DNA of 64,000 nucleotides from Enhygromyxa salina (GTDB taxonomy: Bacteria; Myxococcota_A; Polyangia; Nannocystales; Nannocystaceae): the NCBI RefSeq assembly GCF_002994635.1, contig NZ_PVNL01000047.1, forward strand, positions 1-64,000. The letters are read 5' to 3'. The notes under the pieces are model-generated. The model was not told the origin of the DNA. It was given only the letters and a program-made list of their open reading frames with translations, and searched no databases. The first letter of the stretch is position 1. Each line of letters begins with the position of its first letter. Shown here one piece after another: positions 27,763-34,210 of the stretch. The position numbers and the translations under genes are program-made.

Positions 27763-28171
27763 CTGGACGGTGATAACACGTTGGACCGCGACGTGCGCTA
27801 CCGGGTCTGGACGCGGCGTAGACGGCCGAGTCGCGCGACCGGCGGGGAAGCTGTTGCGGCGAGCAACTGACCTTCGCTACGCGGGTCAGCGCGCAGGCGC
27901 TCGCACAAACGCCTGTGCTGGCGCCCGACGCTGGCTGGGCGTCGTCAGCGCCATCGCTATCGCAGGACGCGAGCGAGGCCTGGCGTGTCCTCGGCGATGT
28001 CCGCTGGCGGGTCGGCAAGCTGCCCGTTGTTGAATGGCGCCGCATGGGTGCTCGTGTCCACCGCTGAGCGAGTGTCGTGAACCGCACGGAGGCGCTCGAT
28101 CTCGGGAGCAGCTGGCGCCTGCGCCAGACGAATGCATTGACAGTGCGATGGATGATTGCGACATATGCCAT
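27763..28171. other. 409-bp stretch without a gene upstream of sppA
   Basis: No convincing frame on either strand. It carries the promoter of sppA on the minus strand, which I cannot place, and is the left edge of the decayed island. Confidence 0.4.
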
Positions 28172-28569
28172 ATGGGTAGTGAGTTGATTCGCCCAACCTC
28201 CGTGTTCGGCCCCAACATTCGGAGCCTGCGCCTCGCTCGGGGCTAAACAGGCAAGCCCTCGACCAGCGAGTTCGGCCGCCGCTCCACACGATCCAGCAGA
28301 TCGAGCAGATCCAGCAGATCCAGCAGATCCAGCAGATCCAGCAGATCCAGCAGGGTGACTTCAACCCGGGAATGCGCGCGCTCTACAACCTATGCGACGA
28401 GCTCGATATCTCGTTCTCGACGCTCGTCGCGGGATTGTGTCGGCAGGTCGAGGGCAGCCAAAGCGCGGCGCGGGATCGGGCCGCCGGGCACACGCCGGAC
28501 CAACGCCGCGCCGCGTTGTTCGCCTCGGGCCAGTTCGCTCGATGTGATGACGACGCGCTCACGTGGTGA
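28172..28569 (+). pseudogene. XRE/Cro-type HTH regulator with one-base frameshift and repeat expansion in the HTH
   Basis: The ATG at 28172 opens a frame reading MGSELIRPTSVFGPNIRSLR, the first helix of an HTH_XRE domain, then LARG and a TAA. If one G is restored in the GGGG run at 28239-28242, the protein continues LNRQALDQRVRPPLHTIQQIEQ, exactly the next two helices of the fold. It then has five extra Ile-Gln-Gln units and continues GDFNPGMRALYNLCDELDIS to a TGA at 28569. The corrected length is 132 residues. Homologues have Glu-X-Gly directly after the IQQIE helix, so the five units are an insertion of 15 residues. This could be a dead gene, a base-calling error in the G run, or a switch. 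It lies next to an hsdR remnant, so it may have controlled a restriction system. Confidence 0.8.
28291..28353. repeat. Seven tandem 9-bp repeats (ATCCAGCAG) inside the XRE-type gene
   Basis: Seven units of 9 bp with a single change (ATCGAGCAG in the second). They code Ile-Gln-Gln on the plus strand. Growth or loss of units keeps the frame but changes the length of the linker behind the recognition helix. Confidence 0.95.
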
Positions 28570-28641
28570 GCGTGGCTGTCCTCGGGGGGGGGGCCGAGGC
28601 GGCCGGCGCATCGAGTCGTTCTGTGCGCGCCTCGCAGTCCA

Positions 28642-28788
28642 AAGGAGGCCGTGCGCGCCGACATGCGACGCAAGGTCAAGCGACTGCTTCGCAAGCACGG
28701 GTATCCGCCAGACAAGCAGGAGCAGGCGGTGTTGACCGCGATCGAGCAAGCCGAGCGCGTCGTCAAGGACTGGGCGCGGGCCACCTAG
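28642..28788 (+). pseudogene. hsdR: Remnant of a type I restriction enzyme HsdR: last 49 codons
   Basis: The frame reads [20 protein letters not shown], then [20 protein letters not shown] and VKDWARAT, ending TAG at 28786-28788. This is the C-terminal end of HsdR (EcoEI_R_C/DUF3387), whose usual form is VRAKL...[16 protein letters not shown]...A...VLEQAELLAEEW. Nothing else of hsdR, hsdM or hsdS is present, so this is a leftover of a lost restriction-modification locus. A run of ten G (28584-28593) lies just upstream of the fragment. Confidence 0.85.
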
Positions 28789-28888
28789 GACTCAGCCCAG
28801 TTGGGACTGGGCCGCCAGCCGCCGACCGAGCGTACCGTCTACGTGCTGTGCCTGACGTGCGCTCACCTACACTGCGTTCCTGCACCCG

Positions 28889-29131
28889 TCAGCGTGGTTG
28901 CCCACCGATGGCGATTGCGAGGAGCGCCAGCCCGATCGCCACAGTGCTCGCCAGAGTGTCAACCTCGTGGTTGCGCTGCCGCGCGCGCAGCCACTGGGAG
29001 ATGAAGGCGCCGCTGAAGACCGGCGTCATGAACGCCCAGACCCATAGGTCACGCTGCGCTGCGACCGTGATGATCCAGGCACTCGCAACAGCAATGAGGC
29101 CGACTATCCCGGCTACCAGAGCTCGCCGCAT
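28889..29131 (-). CDS. Small two- to three-helix membrane protein, possible immunity protein
   Basis: An 80-residue protein starting MRRALVAGIVGLIAVASAWI. Helices lie at about 5-24, 28-46 and 60-76, joined by a basic loop LRARQRNHEVDT. No family is recognised. Its ATG lies 19 bases inside the end of the upstream bacteriocin-like gene, so the two are translated together. Small membrane proteins coupled this way to peptide toxins are often self-immunity proteins; that role is an inference here. Confidence 0.6.
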   Translation of the reverse strand: MRRALVAGIVGLIAVASAWIITVAAQRDLWVWAFMTPVFSGAFISQWLRARQRNHEVDTLASTVAIGLALLAIAIGGQPR

Positions 29132-29628
29132 GCTGACTTGCCCTTTCCGAAGATCAACTCGCCACACCCACACCCGACGGCGACCGACGCCAGCATGCCG
29201 CCTACGGGATTCGCCGTTGCGATGGCGACCCTTGCGGCAGCTACACCGACCAGGCAACCTCCCCAGCCCCGCTGGGCCTGCGGCGCGAAGCCCACTTCCA
29301 TGGCGAGCGCGCCTGTCCGCTGGGACACTTCTTCGGCAGACAAGGTGCCCTCGATCACCGGGGCGGTGCCGGGCGCGAGCGTGATCTGGCTGTAGCCGTC
29401 GCTGTAGTCGAGCACGACGAACCAGACGCCGTCCACGTCTTCCCAGATGTGGACTTGGCCTTGGAGAGCATCCGACTGATCGTAAACCAGGACCTCGGCG
29501 CTCTCGGTCGAAGTTACGGTTGCCACTGCGTGACTCTCTTCGAGCGGTGGCGCGGTGGGTTGTTGGAGGTTGAGGAGGAGGGTGGTTGCGACCGTTGTTT
29601 GCATGGCTCCAAACTGGGCCGCTCCCAT
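29113..29628 (-). CDS. Bacteriocin-like precursor with a hydrophobic Gly/Cys-rich C-terminal part
   Basis: A 171-residue protein. The first ~115 residues are soluble and acidic (ATVTSTESAEVLVYDQSDAL, VWFVVLDYSDGYSQITL). From about residue 118 it turns into a Gly/Ala-rich hydrophobic segment with four cysteines: GWGGCLVGVAAA, NPVGGMLASVAVGCGCGELI, then KGKSACGELW. This layout, a leader-like domain plus a Cys-containing hydrophobic core, is that of larger bacteriocin precursors, but I cannot match it to a named family. The ATG at 29604 (MQTTVATTLL) is an alternative start with a close GGAG. It is coupled to a small membrane protein that could give immunity. Confidence 0.5.
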   Translation of the reverse strand: MGAAQFGAMQTTVATTLLLNLQQPTAPPLEESHAVATVTSTESAEVLVYDQSDALQGQVHIWEDVDGVWFVVLDYSDGYSQITLAPGTAPVIEGTLSAEEVSQRTGALAMEVGFAPQAQRGWGGCLVGVAAARVAIATANPVGGMLASVAVGCGCGELIFGKGKSACGELW

Positions 29629-29880
29629 CGATCGAGGAAGACTCGAGCATCAGCAAGCTTTGCCACGAAATCCACGGACGTCCGCGGCTTGCTGATGGTG
29701 ATCGACATGAGCCCATAACTCGACACGCTCGGCGCTGTGCCGCTGACTGCGGACGCTGAGTATCGCTATCTCTGGACGTCGGTCTCAGGGGCATGCCAAT
29801 ATAGCCTCGCCAAGGTGCCCAAGCTGCTCGCGGACGTCTGCTACAACCCGAGCAACAACGCGGTGAGGCTGAAGTGGCCC
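29629..29880. other. Stretch without a recognisable gene, upstream of the repeat region
   Basis: Only fragments of open frame are present. One on the minus strand (ending in another phase of the bacteriocin-like gene) reads SITISKPRTSVDFVAKLADA and could be an old N-terminal part of that gene, but no clean join exists. Confidence 0.3.
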
Positions 29881-30032
29881 GGGGTTGGATCCGAACGGGG
29901 GTCGCACGGGCTGGAGGTGGGCCGAGGCCTGATCCGAACGGGGCCGCGCTGGCCGGGAGTGGTCCGGGGTTGGATCCGAACGGGGGTCGCACGGACTGGA
30001 GGTGGGCCGAGGTTGGATCCGAACGGGGCCGC
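29881..30032. repeat. Direct repeat pair A: two 67-bp copies, 85 bp apart
   Basis: Copies at 29881-29947 and 29966-30032 match at 63 of 67 bases. Each itself holds two copies of the short word GATCCGAACGGGG. No coding sense is clear. The period is the same as in the next repeat pair. Confidence 0.85.
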
Positions 30033-30052
30033 ACCGGAACGCGACTACCTTC

Positions 30053-30188
30053 GCGGACTTCCCGCCGACCTCGGCACGGACCGAGGGTGCCCAGACGTAT
30101 GTCCCGGCCCGCCCGCGGCCAGGATTGGGCCACCTCCGCGGACTTCCCGCCGACCTCGGCACGGACCGAGGGTACCCAGGCGTGTGTC
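30053..30188. repeat. Direct repeat pair B: about 50-bp copies, 85 bp apart
   Basis: Copies run from 30053 to about 30103 and from 30138 to about 30188, with only a few mismatches. They start GCGGACTTCCCGCCGACC and run through an inverted word CTCGGCACGGACCGAGG that can form a hairpin. The 85-bp period equals that of pair A. Confidence 0.8.
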
Positions 30189-30486
30189 ATGACCTTCAGC
30201 CGCCCCCACACGCCTGCGCCGGGCTGGTCGGTCGAAACTCATCGGTCTCCCAGGTCGTCCACGCGAAACTCTTGTGAGTAGCGGAGCCCGAAACCGAAAC
30301 CGCACCGCCGTCGGTCGCCCATCCGCGACCTCGATGACAGTGGCCAGATAGTCGACCGTCTGCGCGGTATCGCCGACCCGAAGGGCTTCGAGTTCGTGTT
30401 GCGAAACTGCATCTCGAACCCGCCGACGGTCCATCCGAGCTCGGGCTCGCGCAGTTCGATGGTTTCCGCATCGACGCAGGCGCCCA

Positions 30487-30573
30487 CTGCTCTTCAGCTT
30501 GTTCGCAGTCGCCCTCGCGTTTGGCACCGGTTGCAACGACCATGAGGAGGTGTCTGATACGGTGAGTCGATGA
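30487..30573 (+). pseudogene. Remnant of a lipoprotein signal (no clear start codon)
   Basis: The frame reads LLFSLFAVALAFGTGC followed by NDHEEVSDTVSR and a TGA at 30571-30573. It has a hydrophobic core and a Gly-Thr-Gly-Cys lipobox but no ATG or GTG in a sensible place upstream and only 12 residues after the Cys. Its TGA overlaps the ATG of the FG-GAP gene (ATGA), as in a real operon. Confidence 0.35.
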
Positions 30574-31221
30574 GATCAGAACGCCCCACACTAGCGGTAG
30601 CAGTCGCCCTCCCACTGGGCGTGGCCTCGTGCCAGGCGTTCCCCCTGCCGCCCGATCTTGATACCACCAACGCCACCGACTCGACCGGAGGCGACTTGGG
30701 GATTGCTGTATGGCGGGCCCGTCTTGGATCTCGATGATGTGTTTGGCGTCACGGCTGACCCTGGCGATCAGTTTGGATGGGTCATGATCGCTGGGGATCT
30801 GAACAAGGACGACTTTGATGATCTCGTGATCGGTGCGCCGGGTGACGAGCTTAACGGTTCAATCGTCATCATTCCTGGCTCGGATCTCGGGCTCGACGTC
30901 GACAACGCGACCTGGTTTCGGCAAGGGGATGGCGTGGCGGGCGACAACGTGGCCGGGGATCAGTTCGGGTACGCGTTGACGTGGACAAATCTTGGTCTGG
31001 GCAGCGACAACGCCTTCCGAGCGCTTGCGATCGGAGCGCCTGGCGAGAACGGCAACATCGGTGCGGTCAACGTCTATCGTACGGGTACAGGCAGCACGAT
31101 CTCGTTGACCGGAGACACCTACATTTCCCAAGGTATGATCGAAGGCGACGAGATGACCGGGGATCGGTTCGGCAGTAGCCTGCTACCGCCCCGCGCCGTG
31201 ACGGAGGCGGTCTTCAAATGA
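30570..31221 (+). pseudogene. FG-GAP-repeat lipoprotein with a one-base frameshift, truncated in its third repeat
   Basis: The ATG at 30570 opens MRSERPTLAVAVALPLGVAS followed by Cys, a lipoprotein signal, and then QAFPLPPDLDTTNATDSTGG. In this phase the frame stops early. Removing one G from the run at 30698-30701 joins it to LLYGGPVLDLDDVFGV, and the frame then runs to 31221, giving 216 residues in total. The body has the integrin-alpha-like FG-GAP pattern: DQFGWVMIAGDLNKDDFDDL + VIGAPG, then DQFGYAL...LAIGAPGENG, then DRFGSSL. The last repeat breaks off and is followed by an unrelated tail, so the 3' part seems lost. FG-GAP proteins form beta-propellers on the cell surface. Confidence 0.75.
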
Positions 31222-31702
31222 AGTGCGAACGACATCTGGCTCGGTTCTCGATTGCGGCCCTCGCTGCCTCGACCATCATCGGGTGCGGCCCAGGTGAAGT
31301 CAGCGACGTCGGCTCTGATCCATTCCACGACCTGCCCGTCGAGGCGGAAGCCGAGGACGGTGTCGTCGGCGATCCATGGCACTGCGGCGAGCTCGGGCTG
31401 AAGTGCGTCGGCGGGCTCGGGATCGGCGAGTGCATCGACGGTGAGTGTCAGGGTCGCCTGATCGCGGAGTGCTGGTCGCCCGCGTTCGCGCCCACGTGCG
31501 ACGCCTTCTGCGAGTCGTTCGACGAGTCGTGCGCCTACACCTGGCGTGCGACGGGGCGACGGCGTGGGGCTGGTCGGGCTCAGCCTCCGAGGCCGACGCG
31601 AGGTGCCTGGGCGGCGATCACGACACCGCCATCCCGCTGACCGTCACCTGCGATCAGCCGCTCGAGGGTCTGATCACGACCATGATGTGCTGCTGCGTAT
31701 GA
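31218..31702 (+). pseudogene. Cys-rich lipoprotein with a one-base frameshift
   Basis: Starts MKCERHLARFSIAALAASTI + IGCGPGEV, a lipoprotein signal with Cys, in a four-base overlap with the FG-GAP gene. The Cys-containing body continues HCGELGLKCVGGLGIGECI, CQGRLIAECW and CDAFCESFDESCAY. At about 31541 the coding sense moves to another phase. There it goes on LACDGATAWGWSGSASEADA, RCLGGDHDTAIPLTV and MMCCCV with TGA at 31702. Adding one base restores a 161-residue protein with regular cysteines. This is the third frameshifted gene within 3.5 kb. Confidence 0.7.
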
Positions 31703-31947
31703 GTCAGCTCCGGTGGTTGGGCCGTGCCGAACGGTCTGTGCTCGGGCAGCCATGCAGCGTGCACGCGATTCAAAGCTCGCGTGTGCACTGACCACCCCGC
31801 CGAACACGACAGGTCCGAGCGGCGCGCGGTCAGCGCCGCGCATGCGCGCCGTTGGGTCAGTCGTCCGTGATCGTGCGTCTCATGGTCGGGCGTCGTGGCG
31901 GATGACGGAGATCTCATCGGTGGAGGTGGCCCCGTAGAACGACAGGG

Positions 31948-32030
31948 CCTCACCCGCCACCACGCCGTAGGGGCGGTCGGGCTCGCGCAAAATCGAGCGC
32001 GCCTCGCCGCCGTTGCCAGCCCGGGCCGAC
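31948..32030 (-). pseudogene. Detached copy of the mature N terminus of the SppA-fusion family
   Basis: About 83 bp match 27591-27673 of sppA with roughly nine differences. They code AGNGGEARSILREPDRPYGV and VAGEA on the minus strand, the same 25 residues that begin mature SppA here. Most differences are silent, so the copy was under selection after duplication. The frame then leaves the family. A second barrel-type gene probably stood here and was deleted. Confidence 0.8.
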
Positions 32031-32241
32031 GCTCGGACCCGCTCGGACCCGCCGGCGTCGGCGGCCACCGCAGCCGAGGTCCGGTCGAGTCGGAGAGATG
32101 GCAGATCGCAGACCGCCGCCGCGCCTCCAAAAATCAGGACCGTATTGGGCGACTCGTGCCTGCTGTCAATAATTACGCGAACGCTGCGAATCACGATGAT
32201 GATGACCGCAACAATGACAATGTGACCCCCCGACGTCACAA

Positions 32242-32265
32242 TATAATTACGACATGTTCGAACAT
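32242..32265 (+). promoter_or_regulatory. Possible promoter with TATAAT and a 12-bp palindrome
   Basis: TATAAT at 32242-32247 in an A/T-rich patch is rare in this genome. The perfect palindrome ATGTTCGAACAT (32254-32265) lies where transcription would begin, so it may be an operator for the gene at 32378. A good -35 box is not visible; TGTGAC at 32221-32226 is 15 bases away. Confidence 0.4.
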
Positions 32266-32377
32266 TGCACTCAGAAAGATGGCCATGTTCACCTCGGGTC
32301 ATTCGCCCGCTCGACTCGCCTCGGGCTCGCGGCCGGCTCAATCACCGATTCCGAAATTACGTCTCAGGAGCAGTCTC

Positions 32378-33457
32378 ATGTCCGAACACAACTCATCGAC
32401 GGGTCAGCTAGCATCCATCATTCACGCACTACCATGTGACGCGGCCGGGTTTCGCAAGCTGGCCGACACCCTCGAAGATCTCGAGGACGAGGTCAGCCCC
32501 CACCTCGACGCGTTCAGCAGCGCCGCGCTCCGCTACGGCGCCAGCATCGACCGCGACGCGCTGATCACCTTGTTTCGCCGACGTCGCCGCGACCTCGAGC
32601 TTGCGATCTTGGTCCTGAGTACCCGGCTGCGCTCGGTCCCACCGCGCTCGATCTACCCGGGAAATTTGCTCGCCAGCTTCATCAGCAACGCGCTCGGGCG
32701 GCGCGGCAGCCAGCCGCTGAGCGCCCTGCTCACCGCGCTCGAGCAGCGCGATCCGGCCGGCTGGGACCGGCTCGTCAGCAGCTTCGCGGCCCTGTCCGAC
32801 GCCAGCGACGGGTGGCGGAGGTGGCCAGAGCCCAAGCTCGCGCGGGCGGCCGTCGACGCGCTCGCAGCCGTCGAGCAAGCGTGGGCCGCGTCCGCGCGTG
32901 ACGTGCGCCGCACCCTGACGGGCGGGGGCAACCGCGAGCGCCGACGTGATCCCGCGTTTCGTCGCGCCGTGAGCTGGCACGCCAGCACCCTGAGTCTGCT
33001 CGAGCGCATCGCTGTACCCGGCGGCCCGCTGCGGCTCACGATTGACTACTGTCTCGCGGTCATCGCCTATTTCGACACTGCGATCGTCAACCCGCAAGCG
33101 AGCGTCTCAGCCAACCGCGCGGCGTGTGATCTGCTGATTCTCGAGGTGTTTGGCATGCTCGCCCAGTTCTCATTGACCGACGATACCCCCGACGACAGCA
33201 CCCCGCGAACCCTCGAACAAGGCGACACCAACCGACGCAAGCGAATCCAGCGGGCACGCCTGAAAGTGATCACCCAGCTGCAGCCCACATTCGACGACTT
33301 CGCCTGGGTCGATCAAATTTATCCGGCATTGCTTAGAACTCACCGGGATGGCATGAATTTGTCGTCCCTTGGATCGGACACCGAATCGGATGAGGTCGGC
33401 GGGGCGGCCGTCCTCGACATCAGCCACAGCCACGCGCTCGTGCACATGGCCCGCTGA
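32378..33457 (+). CDS. Hypothetical helical protein, 359 aa
   Basis: Starts MSEHNSSTGQLASIIHALPC; the ATG at 32378 follows a CAGGAG site. The protein is rich in helices with many Arg/Asp/Glu. Examples are FRKLADTLEDLEDEVSPHLD, RDALITLFRRRRRDLELAIL and ARAAVDALAAVEQAWAASAR. There is no signal or membrane helix. The middle segment LTIDYCLAVIAYFDTAIVN looks like a buried helix. I do not recognise the family. A strong hairpin terminator follows directly. Confidence 0.7.
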   Translation: MSEHNSSTGQLASIIHALPCDAAGFRKLADTLEDLEDEVSPHLDAFSSAALRYGASIDRDALITLFRRRRRDLELAILVLSTRLRSVPPRSIYPGNLLASFISNALGRRGSQPLSALLTALEQRDPAGWDRLVSSFAALSDASDGWRRWPEPKLARAAVDALAAVEQAWAASARDVRRTLTGGGNRERRRDPAFRRAVSWHASTLSLLERIAVPGGPLRLTIDYCLAVIAYFDTAIVNPQASVSANRAACDLLILEVFGMLAQFSLTDDTPDDSTPRTLEQGDTNRRKRIQRARLKVITQLQPTFDDFAWVDQIYPALLRTHRDGMNLSSLGSDTESDEVGGAAVLDISHSHALVHMAR

Positions 33458-33470
33458 GCCGACGCGATGA

Positions 33471-33512
33471 CCCACAGCCGCCGTCGTGGCTGGTGGCTGT
33501 GGGGGTGCTTTT
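33471..33512 (+). terminator. Rho-independent terminator
   Basis: Stem CCCACAGCC (33471-33479) pairs with GGCTGTGGG (33495-33503), followed by a short T run (CTTTTCT). It separates the unknown gene from the convergent ECF sigma gene. Confidence 0.75.
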
Positions 33513-34178
33513 CTAGACCGCGCCGGACCTGACGAAGCTGCGGATCTGCTCGATCTCGAGCTCGGCCACGCGGCGGAGGGTCTCGGGGGTGGCTTCGCTG
33601 TAGAACTTCTTGAGGCTGGCCCGGGACTCGAACAGCCGCCGCCGGATCGTGCCCGCCGGAATGCCCTTCTCGCGGCCGAGCTCGCGCGCGCTGGTGTCCT
33701 GCCAGTAGAAGCGCTCGACGAGCTCGCGGTGGTCGGGCGACAGGCTCCGAACACACGCGAGCGCCAACGCGTGGCGCTCACGCTCGAGCAGACACTGCTC
33801 GGCGATCGCGGGCTCGCCCGCGCTGTCGTCGAAGCTCTCGAAGCAGATCCGTCGGTAGCCCCGGCGCAGGTGGTCATTGAGGGTGTTGTGGGCGATGCTC
33901 ATCACATAGGTGCGAAAGCTCGACCGGGCCTGGAACCCATGGATCGCGCGTGTGAGTCGTGACAGGGACTCCTGCACGAGGTCTTCACTGTCGGGGCCAC
34001 TCACCCGTGATCGGAAGTACGAACGCACCGCGGGCGCGTAGCGGGACACGAGCACACCGCCGGCCTGGCGATCGCCCTCGCGCCAGCGCTCGAGTAACAC
34101 GTGATCGGAACAGGCGGGGCCGGGGTCGACGCTTCTGATGCTCTCCACAGCGGGTAAGCTAGCGCTGGCCTCCGCCAA
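33513..34178 (-). CDS. ECF-family RNA polymerase sigma factor
   Basis: A 221-residue ECF sigma factor. Region 2 is at about 42-110: LVSRYAPAVRSYFRSRVSG, DSEDLVQESLSRLTRAIHGF, RSSFRTYVMSIAHNTLNDHL. Region 4 is at about 143-190: LSPDHRELVERFYWQDTSAR, ELGREKGIPAGTIRRRLFES. A tail of about 30 residues follows. It directs polymerase to a small stress regulon. No anti-sigma gene is adjacent. The long tail after region 4 may carry the control, as in ECF groups with C-terminal extensions; that is an inference. Confidence 0.92.
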   Translation of the reverse strand: MAEASASLPAVESIRSVDPGPACSDHVLLERWREGDRQAGGVLVSRYAPAVRSYFRSRVSGPDSEDLVQESLSRLTRAIHGFQARSSFRTYVMSIAHNTLNDHLRRGYRRICFESFDDSAGEPAIAEQCLLERERHALALACVRSLSPDHRELVERFYWQDTSARELGREKGIPAGTIRRRLFESRASLKKFYSEATPETLRRVAELEIEQIRSFVRSGAV

Positions 34179-34210
34179 CGTGGGACCCCGGTCGCTTTAG
34201 CCACCCTCTG

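Larger units (their letters stand above)
31703..32377. other. Gene-free stretch with an sppA-like fragment, an A/T-rich patch and a palindrome
   Basis: No intact gene. It holds the detached sppA-like fragment on the minus strand (31948-32030), an unusually A/T-rich part at about 32160-32290, and the promoter-like site described separately. It forms the right edge of the decayed island. Confidence 0.5.

Noticed and set aside
28141..28246. Earlier start for the XRE-type gene at 28034
   Set aside because: The extra residues are Cys/His/Pro-rich and unlike a protein start; the ATG at 28172 fits the fold.
28291..28353. The 9-bp array as a CRISPR-like or origin repeat
   Set aside because: There are no spacers and it keeps a coding frame inside a recognisable HTH protein.
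29881..30188. The 85-bp-period repeats as a CRISPR array
   Set aside because: Only two copies of each, the repeats are longer than the gaps, and no cas gene is near.
30239..30536. A minus-strand gene fragment reading ELGWTVGGFEMQFRNTN and, in another phase, VGDTAQTVDYLATVIEVADG
   Set aside because: It has some protein character and would need one frameshift to join, but no family and no start can be shown; it overlaps other remnants.
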